A stretch of 64,000 bases of DNA from Baylisascaris procyonis (lineage: Eukaryota > Nematoda > Chromadorea > Rhabditida > Ascarididae). The notes under the pieces are model-generated. The model had not been told where the DNA came from. It searched no databases and saw nothing but the letters and a program-made list of their open reading frames with translations. Shown here piece by piece: positions 40,938 through 51,625 of the stretch (the first letter of the stretch is position 1; every line of letters begins with the position of its first letter). The stretch is from assembly GCA_037389465.1 (NCBI GenBank), contig JAZARR010000171.1, positions 5,541,001-5,605,000 on the forward strand, given 5' to 3'. The position numbers and the translations under genes were made by a program.

Positions 40938-40990
40938 TGAAGGTTAGAGCATCAACCTGGAAAATGGGAATTCTCGAGTTCGAGTCCCAT
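40938..40990 (+). other. tRNA-like pol III promoter relic
   Basis: GGTTAGAGCATCAACCTGG matches a tRNA D-arm/A-box, and CGAGTTCGAGTCCCA matches a B-box at the usual distance. The T-stem and acceptor stem do not pair, so this is a tRNA-derived relic or SINE head rather than a tRNA gene. The B-box end runs straight into a tandem repeat of itself at 40979-41070. Confidence 0.5.
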
Positions 40991-41070
40991 CTACGCACTC
41001 AACTTCGAGTTCCGTCTACGCACTCCACTTCGACTCCTGTCTGCGCACTTAACTACGACTCCTATTTGCG
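40979..41070 (+). repeat. 25 bp minisatellite, 3.7 units, each starting with a B-box-like core
   Basis: Units start at 40979, 41004, 41029 and 41054, beginning TTCGAGTCC, TTCGAGTTC, TTCGACTCC and TACGACTCC. Three of the four then read a CTAC/CTGCGCACT segment. The first unit coincides with the B-box of the tRNA-like element just upstream. Confidence 0.85.
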
Positions 41071-41309
41071 TTTAGCGTTTCCACTCATCATTGCGCAGTA
41101 TACTGCGCTATTATCGTTACCATTATTCTCAATCATTATAGACTCAATAGCTGCTAGGCGTTTTTTATAGAGATTTAAGCAAAATACTTAGAAAGATCAA
41201 GAAAGTTTTCTTTCACTATAATCGTTTAGCAATAACAGTCCTGATTTTATCAATACGTTATCATCATACAAGCTATATAATATCTAAGAATATCCCATAC
41301 TTTTGTTTC

Positions 41310-41394
41310 ATTGCGTACCACCGATCGTGGGATCCGAACCTGATTGTTTAGATCACGAGTGATCAATGCATATCTACTGACATACCATTACGCC
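41310..41394 (-). other. Degenerate tRNA-like (SINE-like) relic
   Basis: On the minus strand it starts GGCGTAATGGTATG, has TGATCTAAACAATC in the middle and AGGTTCGGATCCC as a B-box. Its layout matches the relic at 59800-59870 (both have an ATCTAAAC block before the B-box), which suggests one dispersed family. Canonical tRNA stems are absent. Confidence 0.45.
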
Positions 41395-41613
41395 ATTCTT
41401 ATGTCGCATCTAATTGCTTTTAATAAACAAGAAAACATATTGAATTTGTGTTATTGCAATTGCGCTGATCGCAATACTTTGTTTTATAAATTGGTAACGA
41501 ATAATATTAACTGCACAATAGGCATTCTAATCACCTTCGCAAATAGTTTACAAAAAATTCTTTTTTTGGAACCTGAATGATATAAAATGGAAACGTAAGG
41601 AATGATAAAATGA

Positions 41614-43444
41614 ATGCGAACAACAAATCTTGTAGCTATAACTTCATGGCCTATTGGATCGGACTTACTGGAGAAGCAGGTAAGCATATTCATGCATACA
41701 TGAGCTACAACATCGTCATGATACTAATTTGCATATGCAAATTTATTAAGACTCATAAGGTGATGCAAATCATGTGTGCACTTGTTTCCTGAATCCATGA
41801 ACTGGTTGTGTTATAATCGGGAATAAAGTTTTCATTGAAACGGTTTCACTCATGATTTTATTTATCTTCCAGAATGATATCCATCGTCAAAGATCCTTAA
41901 AAATTGTCTACTATTCTCTACAATAATTTGGATTCTGTGAACAGTTGGAAGATCGGATTTCTACGGATTTGATGGTTGTATTAAAGGCAGCTCATTTTGA
42001 TCAATTGCGATGGATGTTGAGTGATGAGGAAGTGGAAATGGAAAATCGCCGAGAGGCACTTCGAGCAAGCGGTAGCTTCTCATCATCAATGGAATCTCTT
42101 GATCCGGTTCACTTTTTTATTCATATTCTTTCATTTTTCATTAAATTTGCCAGTAGATTTAAAAAAATATTTTAAAAATGAAATGAAAAAGGGCGAAATA
42201 TAAAATTATTTGAAAATTGAAATATTTTTCATCAATATTTTCAAAAAAAAAATTCCATTTTATAATGTAATGGCTCAATTTATGCTTCATCGTCATATAA
42301 ACTTTACTCTCAGTAAAGTTTTAATTATTGGTCGATTAACAAAAATAAATGTCGAAATGAATTGTTCATGGGGTGATCTATACCAATATCAGAAAATTTT
42401 TTTTCATATTCATATTCTGTTCTTGCATCTTCTTTAAAATATTCCATTTTTGATGCATTTTTTTCTTGCAGGAAGTATTGCTTGCCGAACATTTTACTTC
42501 CGATGATCTTGATAAGCTAAGTATTTGCCTAAGCGAGGTTACTTTTATATTTCATCATTTTTTATTGCATTATTATTAATAAATTTATACTATATGTAGT
42601 TTTTCTCAAAGTTTAGATGAAAGCATAAAAGTAGAAAGTAGAATGTAACAATAAATACCTATTCGTTAATTTATTTGACCTTTGACCTTATGACCTTATA
42701 TGGCCTTATAAAAGATAAAACCACTTAAAGAAGTATTAAAATTAGCGCGTTTTATTCAAATTTTACAAATGAAAATTTCTTTCAGCGTTAACTATAGTAT
42801 TACACAGCTTACTAGAGTTCGAATAAATTGGAATTCTTTTGTTGGTCATATGATACGCACGTGATGCTCACGTGCATCTATAAAATGTGATTAGCACGTG
42901 ATACTCACATGTATCTGCAAATATCAACTATTCAATTCGAATATTTTCATAAACAGAGTAAATCCTGCAAATGAATGATAATAAAATTATCACAAATTGC
43001 TAATTTGAATATTATCAAATACGAATATAACGTTTCAACATTTCGATACATTACAAAGAATAAAAATACTAGAGTTTATTTCGACAGATCAATCAGTTAG
43101 AGTTTAAACCTTCTCAATGAATCGGTAGTGAATTTGAAAACGTTCGGGATTATCGCTACCGTATTTCAATGCTTATAAGCCCTACCCTATAAATTTCACA
43201 TCGAATCTGCATCAACTTTGAAAACCATCAATTGACTTAAATCTCTTGGGATCCTAAGAGCATCGTTTTGTTTATGATATCGTTTTTGTTTAATAATGCT
43301 GTCTTTGAATGTGACAACAACTCAATGAATTAGGCTTTCTTTCATTTCATTTCATTTATTTTATTTTTTTTTTTATAGTTAACTATTGAGCAGAATCTAC
43401 CAACCACTTGTACGCTTGAATATTTTAGACCTTCGTCTATATGA
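41614..43444 (+). CDS. Small candidate gene, four exons, 119 residues, function unknown
   Basis: Exons 41614-41679, 41945-42106, 42472-42537 and 43379-43444 are all phase 0. The ATG at 41614 is preceded in frame by TGA. The product is acidic and probably helical in its middle (contains LLEKQLEDRISTDLMVVLKA, then DEEVEMENRREALRAS, a Ser-rich GSFSSSMES, and LLAEHFTSDDLDKL), with no signal peptide or membrane segment. Codon usage is clearly better than in the flanks, and the last acceptor follows a long pyrimidine tract. Two donors are weak (GTTCAC and GTTACT), but GTT donors are also used by the ONECUT gene. The first exon may instead be internal (acceptor near 41631) and linked to 35647. I do not recognise a family. 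Confidence 0.45.
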
Positions 43445-44138
43445 ATGCAATAGTAAAATAAAATATAAGCTAATAAATATAAAAAAACTTTTAAAATATT
43501 ATAGATATAGAAATTTAAATATAATTACAAATTATACATAAAACCTTTAAGTCATATACTTAAAAAAAATAGTAAGCGAATTGCTGCAATACTATAAGAG
43601 ATATCTTAGTTCAGCATGAGTTTTCCTTTCGTTCAAATTCAACATCAACGCATCATATTAGCGTATTACTGTATTATTACTGTATTACCATACTGTATTA
43701 TTGATTTCTTTTGCACAGAATGACGTTTTTTATAGCCCAGGGCTTTTAATCGCGTGAATGCTTGAAAATATTCACTAGTTTTCGATGATTTCAATAATAT
43801 TGTCAATAAAGAGTATAGGGAAAAAAAGAAAATTATGCACGACTAGTGGTTCTTCAGTATCGAAGTGGTAAAGAAAGAATGTGATTTTTGATCGCCTAAT
43901 TTGCACTTTGTGTTAACAATGATAAAAGACGTCATGAGGTTACAGTTTGATCATCCATCGATGTAATATCGATACTTCCATCACCTATGCATTATACTGC
44001 TTACTTCTTGATCATCCTCTATTATCTTGCTCTTTAAGTTTTGTTCTCTGAGGTGAATCGATGCAATTTTTGCATAACTTCCCCACCCAAAAATGAGGGT
44101 AATAAATTGGGAACTAGACAATTATATTCATGCTTTCA

Positions 44139-44170
<32 letters not shown>
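44139..44170. repeat. (TTGC)8 microsatellite
   Basis: Eight perfect TTGC units. Read on the minus strand it encodes the Lys-Gln-Ala-Ser run seen at the end of an open frame there, which is therefore not evidence of a gene. Confidence 0.95.
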
Positions 44171-44460
44171 ATAGGAGAGCAAATTGAATCGCCATCGTCA
44201 ATTGTGATCGCTCAATGCGTGATGAATTTACAACTGAGTGTTCATTGAACAACAACTGTGTGCCGTCACGCCTCCATCCACCCGTGTGTCCACCCGCTTC
44301 TCTCGTTGCCTCTCTCAAAGCGATCCACTCTTATAGTTGTCCGTATCGACCTTCGAGTGCATCCATAACGTTTTCGATTTTCATCAGTATCACCTGCCTG
44401 GCTCAGGTAGCAGTGAGTTCAGACTCCATCTGATTTAAAAAAAAAATTCCTCATCAAAGG

Positions 44461-44544
44461 ATGTCGACTCCATCGGTGCAAAGTGCACTTCAATTATTTT
44501 TGCATAATTTGGATAAAACGCTTAAATTCGGCACATTAATAAAG
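44461..44544 (+). CDS. Candidate first exon, 28 residues
   Basis: ATG opens MSTPSVQSALQLFLHNLDKT and ends phase 0 at a GTATTT donor. It could splice to an alternative acceptor at about 46168 (CAATTGAAG), also phase 0, and so provide an alternative N-terminus for the membrane protein at 46105-49730. The donor lies in a short sequence duplicated 41 bp downstream. It is weakly supported and may be chance. Confidence 0.22.
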
Positions 44545-45449
44545 GTATTTTCTCTACTCAAAAACGTTTCTATAGGCAATAAAGGTATTTCTCTACTCGG
44601 GAATAAAGAGTCAGTCCTTTTCTATCAATCTTAACCTTTTTTCTGAGGAAAAATTATTAAACTCAAACGGAATAAGTCATTTATTTCTGTGGGTATTTTT
44701 ATTTCTATAATTCATTATTTTAACGTTGTTCCTTTTCTCTTCTTTGATATTTTTCATCGCAATTTTTATTTATTTGTTTTATTTATAAAATTAAAAAAAA
44801 AATTCAAGCGCGCTATTGCCAGCTGGCTGAAAGAACACTATTATTTTCTTTTATAATATATCCGAAGAACAATCTTCTAAGAAATTCAACCAATAGTAGA
44901 ACCATCTCAACGCCTTCATTTTGCACCCTCATCTCCCAACGATCAGTGGGAAGATGGCCGACCATCTATAAAATTTTTTGCCATCGTTTAACCATCATTC
45001 AATTCAATGGTCGACTGAATTAAGCGATGGATGAAAAATGGAGCCGTATCGGGTCCAGCCGATGGAATTTTTTGGGGGATACTACAGATGATTAGGAATT
45101 GCTTTTTTTTAAAAAAAAAATTCTAGTTCAAGATTGGCGAATTTCGCAAAAATATCTGCAAACGAAATTGTTGAAATTTGTGGTTGTAGAAAGTATTGTG
45201 ATAATTGTATCGTCAATAATTACGCATCTATTGCATCTATTTTTTCCTTTTTTTCATTAGATGCACTCTAAATTACTCTAAATTATATCTTTGAAAATCT
45301 TTTTTCTTCCACATTCTTGAATAAAAATTAATTGCTTTTATTTATTAGCACTGCAATGTTTTTTCTCGTTTTGCAAAATTTGCATTTACCAGATATTATG
45401 ATGTCATGTTTGTGTATGTGTTCTGTCTGTCCATTGTTTTATACGTCTA

Positions 45450-45650
45450 TTATTTTCCACTCAAAATCTTCCACATATGTAGGGTTGTAATTTGGTGCTT
45501 ATAATGCGTAATCATATGATATTCTGGAAGAAGTGCAATATCTGCTTTCTGAATGACGTCATTTACAGCTTCCGGTTCAGAGTTATCCGTGTTTGGAATA
45601 ATTTCCTTACTTATAATATGCAAAATCCTAAAATATGATAACTTTAACAC
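45450..45650 (-). CDS. Possible short ORF or terminal exon, minus strand
   Basis: A 66-codon frame. From about 45612 downwards the codons look coding (contains NTDNSEPEAVNDVIQKADIA and HYKHQITTLHMW) and it ends in tandem stops. There is a plausible acceptor (ATTTTAG) just upstream. No partner exons and no recognised family. Confidence 0.22.
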   Translation of the reverse strand: MLKLSYFRILHIISKEIIPNTDNSEPEAVNDVIQKADIALLPEYHMITHYKHQITTLHMWKILSGK

Positions 45651-46104
45651 ATTGCACCAATCTCATAAATTGCGCATTCAACATACCGACCGATCTCATA
45701 AATTGCTAACAATTAATAAAAATATGCGCGATATAATATTCATATTTTCATCTTTTAAGTGATATAATTGCTCCTACAAATTGCTTCTGTTATGAAAAAA
45801 TTCATTTTGTTTTTGTGATCCAATTAATGCGAAAATATTTTTCAAAAAATTGACTAAAAATTATTCAAATTATCCAATATTTTTAAATGAACAAAAAAAC
45901 CTAGTTGAATAGATAGATATCTGTCAATTTGTAGATGCTATTTATAAGTATAAAAAGATTTTTTTGATTTTTATTTCTTGAGAATTTTTCAACTCAAATT
46001 TGATGATCTCTGCCTTTAAATATACTAATTGATAAAGGGAATTTGGGAATGGAGATCGTTTTCAATTTTATTTCCCGTTATCTCAATTCGGCATAAACTT
46101 TTGT

Positions 46105-49100
46105 ATGGAAATTCTAAATTTAATTATTATATTATTTAGCTTAATTATAATATGCGTTCAATTGAAGGCTTCATCGGAGCCGAATGATTTAACGCGAGGA
46201 AGCCTTCTCTACGATATAATACAGGCACAGCTTGCACTATGGACGCTTGTTTTCTCAATTCTCTATTCATATGCATGGCAACAACATCGAAAAAAATTTA
46301 TTTTTTCATTATTCTTCATTGTTCCAACCGGTATGTGAATTCTACATCACTATATCAGCATCGTGTGTAACATTTTGAATGGGTCTTTATTTAGAGTAGT
46401 ACGGTCATTTTCTTTTTTTTTATAGTATGGAAATTCAATTTCTTTTTTTTTTTCAAGGAGAGAAAACGAGGTGAAAATTTTTATGTCTCATTGATCATTC
46501 CATTTATAGACTATAAAAAGGGAACATTTTTCATAATTTAGTAAGGATCTTTTAAAACAGGAATATTCCATCCTTTTCCTCGAGTAAATGAAGCTTCATG
46601 TAATGATAGCCTAAGCTGGTAATGATTCATATATGATTAAAACTATGGGAAAAGGAGGGGTTTGAATAATTTGCATAGTGGAGACTGCCTTCTATGAGGA
46701 ACCGTCTTGGCTTGCTTGCTTAGAGTCTAGATGTGAATATTAGAGACGGTTATGTTTACTTGTGAAAGAAGCCACAAAATTGTTTTCTATCATTGAAAAG
46801 TGCATTCATTAGATCAAAGTCTAACTATTATCATTGTGCTCATTGATTCAATTTTGAGCATCACATCTAAGGAAGACGTCTATCATCTGCATAGTGTCAG
46901 TCAGCTGACTAAATCCTCAGTCTAAGGCAGTGTTGTTTAAGCAGGGTTTTAAAATTACGCTTGAAAACTAAGGGAGTCTGAAATGTCTGAAGGGATAGCT
47001 CGGGGGGGGGGGGATTGGAAAGGAAGGATCCGATTCGGGCGGTGTCACAATTGCAAAAAAAAAAAAGATATCGCATAGATTTTCGTCAAAAAATTCCATC
47101 CAAAAACTTGTTGATGCCTACAACTCGTGCGCAATGTTAAGACACTTTATCGAAGAAAGCTTGTTCGCTGAAACATTCAATAAACATTTATACACTCAAA
47201 AAAAAAACGTCGGCGACGTGCAATTGTGAAAAATTTTAGCGATTTAAGTTGATTGCAGTGTTCTCTGAGGTGTTGTTGGTGTCTGTTTCTCCGTGTCTGT
47301 CTGTATGTCTTTTTTCATAGTACGAAAATTCGATCGGTACAACGATGAATCATCTTGTCGCCTCGTTTGCCAACCTTAACACTAACATTTTAAACTAAGA
47401 TCATGAAGTTACTTTTAATATAAGTATGCGATCGTATTGCTTTTATGGTTTGAAACTTTTCGCATGAGAAAATACTCGAAAATCAAAATTTCATTTGAAT
47501 ATATTTTTATATGCAAATAATAATTTAAAAAATTTTTTTTCCTTTCAAATTAAAATATTTTCCAACGAAAAAAATTTTGCGGAAGTATTGCTATGAATAT
47601 ATTTACTTTTTTTTCGTCGTTTATTCGATTTATTTTGAAGTTTTTCACAGAATTTATTTTGAAAACATAGTCCATTTTTTATTTTTCTCTTATTTAGCTC
47701 ATTCATGTCAATTATTTAATTATTTCGAAATTTTCTTCCAGAAATTTTTTGAAAACTTCCTTTTATTATAGTTATTTTCAACGATCATATTTTGCTCCTA
47801 CTATCTTTTGTTTGTGAATGAGCTCCAATTAGACTTTTTATCTCCATCTACCAAGCCATTCCGCCTACCAAACGCCTTCATCAAGATGTGGCTCGAACCT
47901 AAGCCTTAATTTTCGCTCGACGTTACAATCTTTTCTCTTGAGTAGAAGTAAAAACGATATGAAGAGACCTTTGTAATATGAATGTTAAATTGATTAAAGT
48001 AAATTAAAATAAATTTAAATTTTCAGTTTTCACTGTTTGTTGTGCTATATCGGCATTACTTACCGTTATCGTTATATTGGGACGTCTTTTCAGTACTCCG
48101 ATCGGTTATACCGAATTGCTAAAATATGGTGAAGATCCAACTACTGGTAAGTATTTTAGTCAAGTGATTTATATCTCTTTAAGTTAATTATCAATAAAAT
48201 ATCCGAATCGTTATGTGCAAATTTTCTTATAAGAAATTTCTTTCATAGTTTCCTGGAAGCATTTTGCTAATTTTCTGATGAATTTCTAGGTGTAATTTTT
48301 ACTAATTATTGGAAGAAAATATAACATTTTTACATATATTTTTCAAGAGTGTGATCGCAGTTCATTCATATGGCTGCAGTCCGCAATATCGCCGAGACCC
48401 CACCCAAGCTTTGCGGATTACGAATCGTAAACACCATTTTGAATTCGAGTTCCTCACTTACAGTAGGTAAAGCAATAGGTGATCAATAGAAATTAAAGGT
48501 CAAACGACATATCCACGACGACATCGTTCTTATTCGGGCACTTCATGCCGTTCATCGATGAGCATCCGATCGGCGTTATCCGTTGAGGATATACAATTAC
48601 CGGTTCCTCTCTGTCGACGACACTCATCCAATGGTTCGATCAATGGTGAGCACCTAGCTAATACTTATAGAAATAAAGAGTATTGATTGGGGGTAAATCG
48701 TAGGTTAGATGCTTCTTTTGACCATAATTGCGGGGCTAGTTTCCATATTATAATATAGCTTTTTCAAAATGGTGTTTTTTTTTTTACTTTTGTTTTACCT
48801 AATTGTTGATTCAGCTCAAGACTCCGAAGTTTCCTCACTCTACCTGTTGGATCATCGATGAGCCTAATAAAACCTACCCACCCCTCTCACCCCTTCACTT
48901 GTTTGAAAATTCTTGGCCAATAGTATTACTACATATTCAGCACATATAATTCTTTGTCTTAATAACTAATTAGTACTAATAAGTAATAATTAAAATTACA
49001 AGTGTTGTAATTCGAATTTTTATTTCCTGATGCGTCAAATATGTCGGATTTATTATAAATTAGTGCTTTAAACTTATATTTCATGCAGATATAATTTTGA

Positions 49101-49730
49101 TTATATTCAAAAGTAAAAATTTATGCTTAAATATTTTAGTGCAAAAATAATTGCTATTTTTAATTATCAGGCAATATTTTTAATGTTTAGTGCTCATGTT
49201 TTATGGAATGTTTTATGTATTATTTATGTCGATTTAGCTAGACGTAATGTTAAAATTTTAAAGTTATGTTCAACTCTTAGATGATGCATTATACATTGAC
49301 ACTTTGTTATTGCTGTTGGTTGCAAATTTAAGAACTTTCGTTCTTTTTTAATTAATAAGTAAGATGAAAGTAAGGATGAAGATATTCGTAAATCAGCTCT
49401 CATTCTGCAGATAGGTTGTCAAGAAAAAAGGGGAACCCATTTTTTTGTATTAGAAGTAAATTTTTGAAGTTACGATTACCTGTATTCTCATGTCGCTAGG
49501 AGATGTCAATATTTTTTTGCATAATTTTAAATTTCTTTAATATAGTTGAAATATTTTATGCAAAATATATATTGCATCCAAAGAAAAAAAAAGAATCATT
49601 AAAATCTATCGTCTATAATTATTACTCTTCAGGAAGTATTATCATTGAACCATTGCCAATTCGTAGGACAACCCATCGTGATGCACCACTAAACGACGAA
49701 CGTATTGATATTTTACAACGAAAAAATTAA
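46105..49730 (+). CDS. Small multi-pass membrane protein with alternative last exons
   Basis: Exons 46105-46330, 48027-48146 and 48499-48645 join in phase. Two terminal exons then fit equally: 48815-48861 (TGA, 179 residues in total) and 49633-49730 (TAA, 196 residues). Hydrophobic segments lie at about 3-20, 39-57 and 65-97 (the last may be two spans), so three or four membrane passes. A Ser/Arg-rich cytosolic-type tail covers about 117-164 (contains [20 protein letters not shown]). The ATG at 46105 puts a signal-anchor right at the start; an alternative first exon at 44461 is possible. AATAAA lies only 4 bases after the first stop, which fits a very short 3' UTR. I do not recognise the family; presumably a nematode-restricted or poorly characterised membrane protein. 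Confidence 0.7.
47850..47925 (-). other. Degenerate tRNA-like (SINE-like) relic in an intron
   Basis: On the minus strand TTGTAACGTCGAGCG is followed about 20 bp later by TAGGTTCGAGCC, an A-box/B-box-like pair. It has no cloverleaf. It lies in the first intron of the membrane-protein gene. Confidence 0.3.
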
Positions 49731-50740
49731 TTCCACTTGTATCATTGCGAGATTATGCAAGCGTTGAATATATGTTTCAATGTTATTGTCGCTGGCCTTT
49801 CGCTTGATTGTAATGGTCATTGGCATATCTAAAACCTCCATCCGCGGAGCGATACCTACTGCCTGCGATGGACGGTTGCCCACCCAATCGGGAAGGGAAT
49901 ATTTGCATTTGATAAAAATTGAAATATTATGCAAATGTTTATGGTTGAAAAAGAAAATCCCTTTCCGTTTGTTACAATAGTTGATACAGTTCGCTATTTA
50001 TCGCGAATTTTCATCAACCAAAAACGCATTGAAACCATCTAGAGGGTATAATCATTGAGGATTTTCATGCGCATATTTAACTGCAAATTTATTATCTCAT
50101 AGAATCACTATTTATGAATAAAAAATGTTACAATCTAAAGATATAAAAGAATAAATTACTAGTAACCAAAATATTTGATTCAAATATCGAATTAGAGTTT
50201 CTAAGACAGAAGACTCTATCATTTACATAAAACTAAATCCAACACGTAAATTTCTTTGCCGTATATATAAAACAGTGATAATGTATGTATTGATTGAAAA
50301 AAAAAGGTTATCAATGTGCTATGTGAATTTCTGGCAAAGAAGATTAATTATCCTCTGTTGTTGTATGCGAAAAAATTTTTGAAAATTTATTTTGCATATT
50401 ATTTAATACGATTTAAAACCATCTTTAATTATAATTCGATTTTGTTGGTAAGTGACAATGCTTTGTATTTTTAAATATACCCGCTGGCGAAGTATTTTAA
50501 TTATTTCTTATTGCTGAAAAAGTTGGCAATTTTCGATGCCCTCAATTTTGGATTATATCTTTGTTGATTTATCAATTTTTATCGATTATTACCCGTTCTA
50601 AGCATAAAAGGTAGGTGTTCCTAGAAAGTAATAACATTTTATGAACCTACAAGGGGAGCCGAAGCAGCTCCTGAAATCCCGAGAAATAAGGTTAGACTTA
50701 AAGCTTCATCGGCTAGCATCACTGCGTTTACAGGAATCAT
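49713..50740 (-). CDS. Candidate small two-exon gene, possibly secreted, 79 residues
   Basis: On the minus strand a CTGCAG acceptor sits four bases before an ATG at 50740. Exon 50651-50740 ends phase 0 at a good GTAGGT donor and encodes LSLTLFLGISGAASA near its end, which resembles the core and cleavage region of a signal peptide. A phase 0 acceptor (CATCGCAG) opens 49713-49862, containing VGIAPRMEVLDMPMTITIKR and ETYIQRLHNLAM before TAA. Its last 18 bases overlap, antisense, the alternative last exon of the neighbouring plus-strand gene. The same DNA is also open on the plus strand, so the strand is uncertain. Function unknown. Confidence 0.33.
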
Positions 50741-51625
50741 TCGACTGCAGAAAATTCTTTTCAAATACTTACTGAATATTTCTTACAGGAAGTTATAGAT
50801 AGCAAAAGAATTCTCAAGGTGTTGTACATTGCTTTTATGCACATCACTAAAAATTTTTCTCTGCAATATTCAATGGGAATAGAGAAACGTTTTTCCTACC
50901 CGTGAGGGCATTTACAACAGGTGCCCTTAAAGAAGCTTAAATTGGCCATTAGCATTTTTGTTGTTTGTACCATTAGACGATAGAATATTTTTAGAAAAAT
51001 TGTTTGATTACACGGGTATAGTGCCTTTGTATGGTATACCTATGTTGTTTACGTTTATTGATATATTTATCGATAAAATAATTTCAATATGTGCAGCCAT
51101 CTGTCAATAAAACTACTTGAGTGTCTGCTGCACTTAATTAAACTACCAAAAGATGTACTTATGAAGCGATTTTCTGACTTCGGTATAGTTTAAACGATTG
51201 GCAAACACCCAAACATCGTCATAAATGCATTAAAAATAGAATGTGTTTTATTCGACATTGAAATTCCCTTTTTTTTTTAATCAAAAAAGTCTATTGAATA
51301 TATTTTCTTGTTAAATTTGAAATTAGATATGTTATTCTTATCAGTGAAATAAATCTCTAATCAGCTTATCTCACTTCCAAAAACATTTACCATTTCATGT
51401 ACTTACTATTTACCAATATTATAACTTTATTAATGTAATACAATTAATGAAATAAGGAGCATACTTTATTGAACGAATATAAATGATCTTAACTACTAAG
51501 TATTGAAGATAAAACGTCAGTATTCATCAGGTAGAACGTACAATCATAGAAAGCAACAATACGACAAATTCAGAAATGCATTTAAAAAAAGTTTGAATGC
51601 ACAAGGCGAACGATGTCCTTCGTAA
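50641..51625 (+). CDS. Alternative plus-strand reading of the same island
   Basis: Three segments join in phase: 50641-50690 (ATG, ending at GTTAGA), 51097-51182 (ending at GTATAG) and 51531-51625 (TAA), giving about 76 residues with a basic end containing YDKFRNAFKKSLNAQGERC. That end resembles the helix-8 tail after the last membrane span of many GPCRs, but no membrane segment precedes it. It conflicts with the minus-strand model; at most one is right, and both may be a decayed gene. Confidence 0.18.

Larger units (their letters stand above)
43445..46104. other. AT-rich DNA with orphan coding-like segments
   Basis: It contains an open, Cys- and Pro-containing segment at 44215-44409 (+) ending at a GTAGCA donor, and a 28-codon ATG exon candidate at 44461-44544. 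It also contains a coding-like minus-strand frame at 45450-45650, a TTGC tetranucleotide repeat and a duplicated 20-odd bp block (AATAAAGGTATTT at 44537 and 44578). None can be assembled into a model I trust. Confidence 0.4.

Noticed and set aside
40938..41394. Functional tRNA genes
   Set aside because: A- and B-box-like motifs are present but the T-stem, anticodon stem and acceptor stem do not pair, so only relics are claimed.
44136..44318. 60-codon minus-strand frame with a Lys-Gln-Ala-Ser repeat
   Set aside because: The repetitive part is the (TTGC)8 microsatellite and the rest has no start or splice support.
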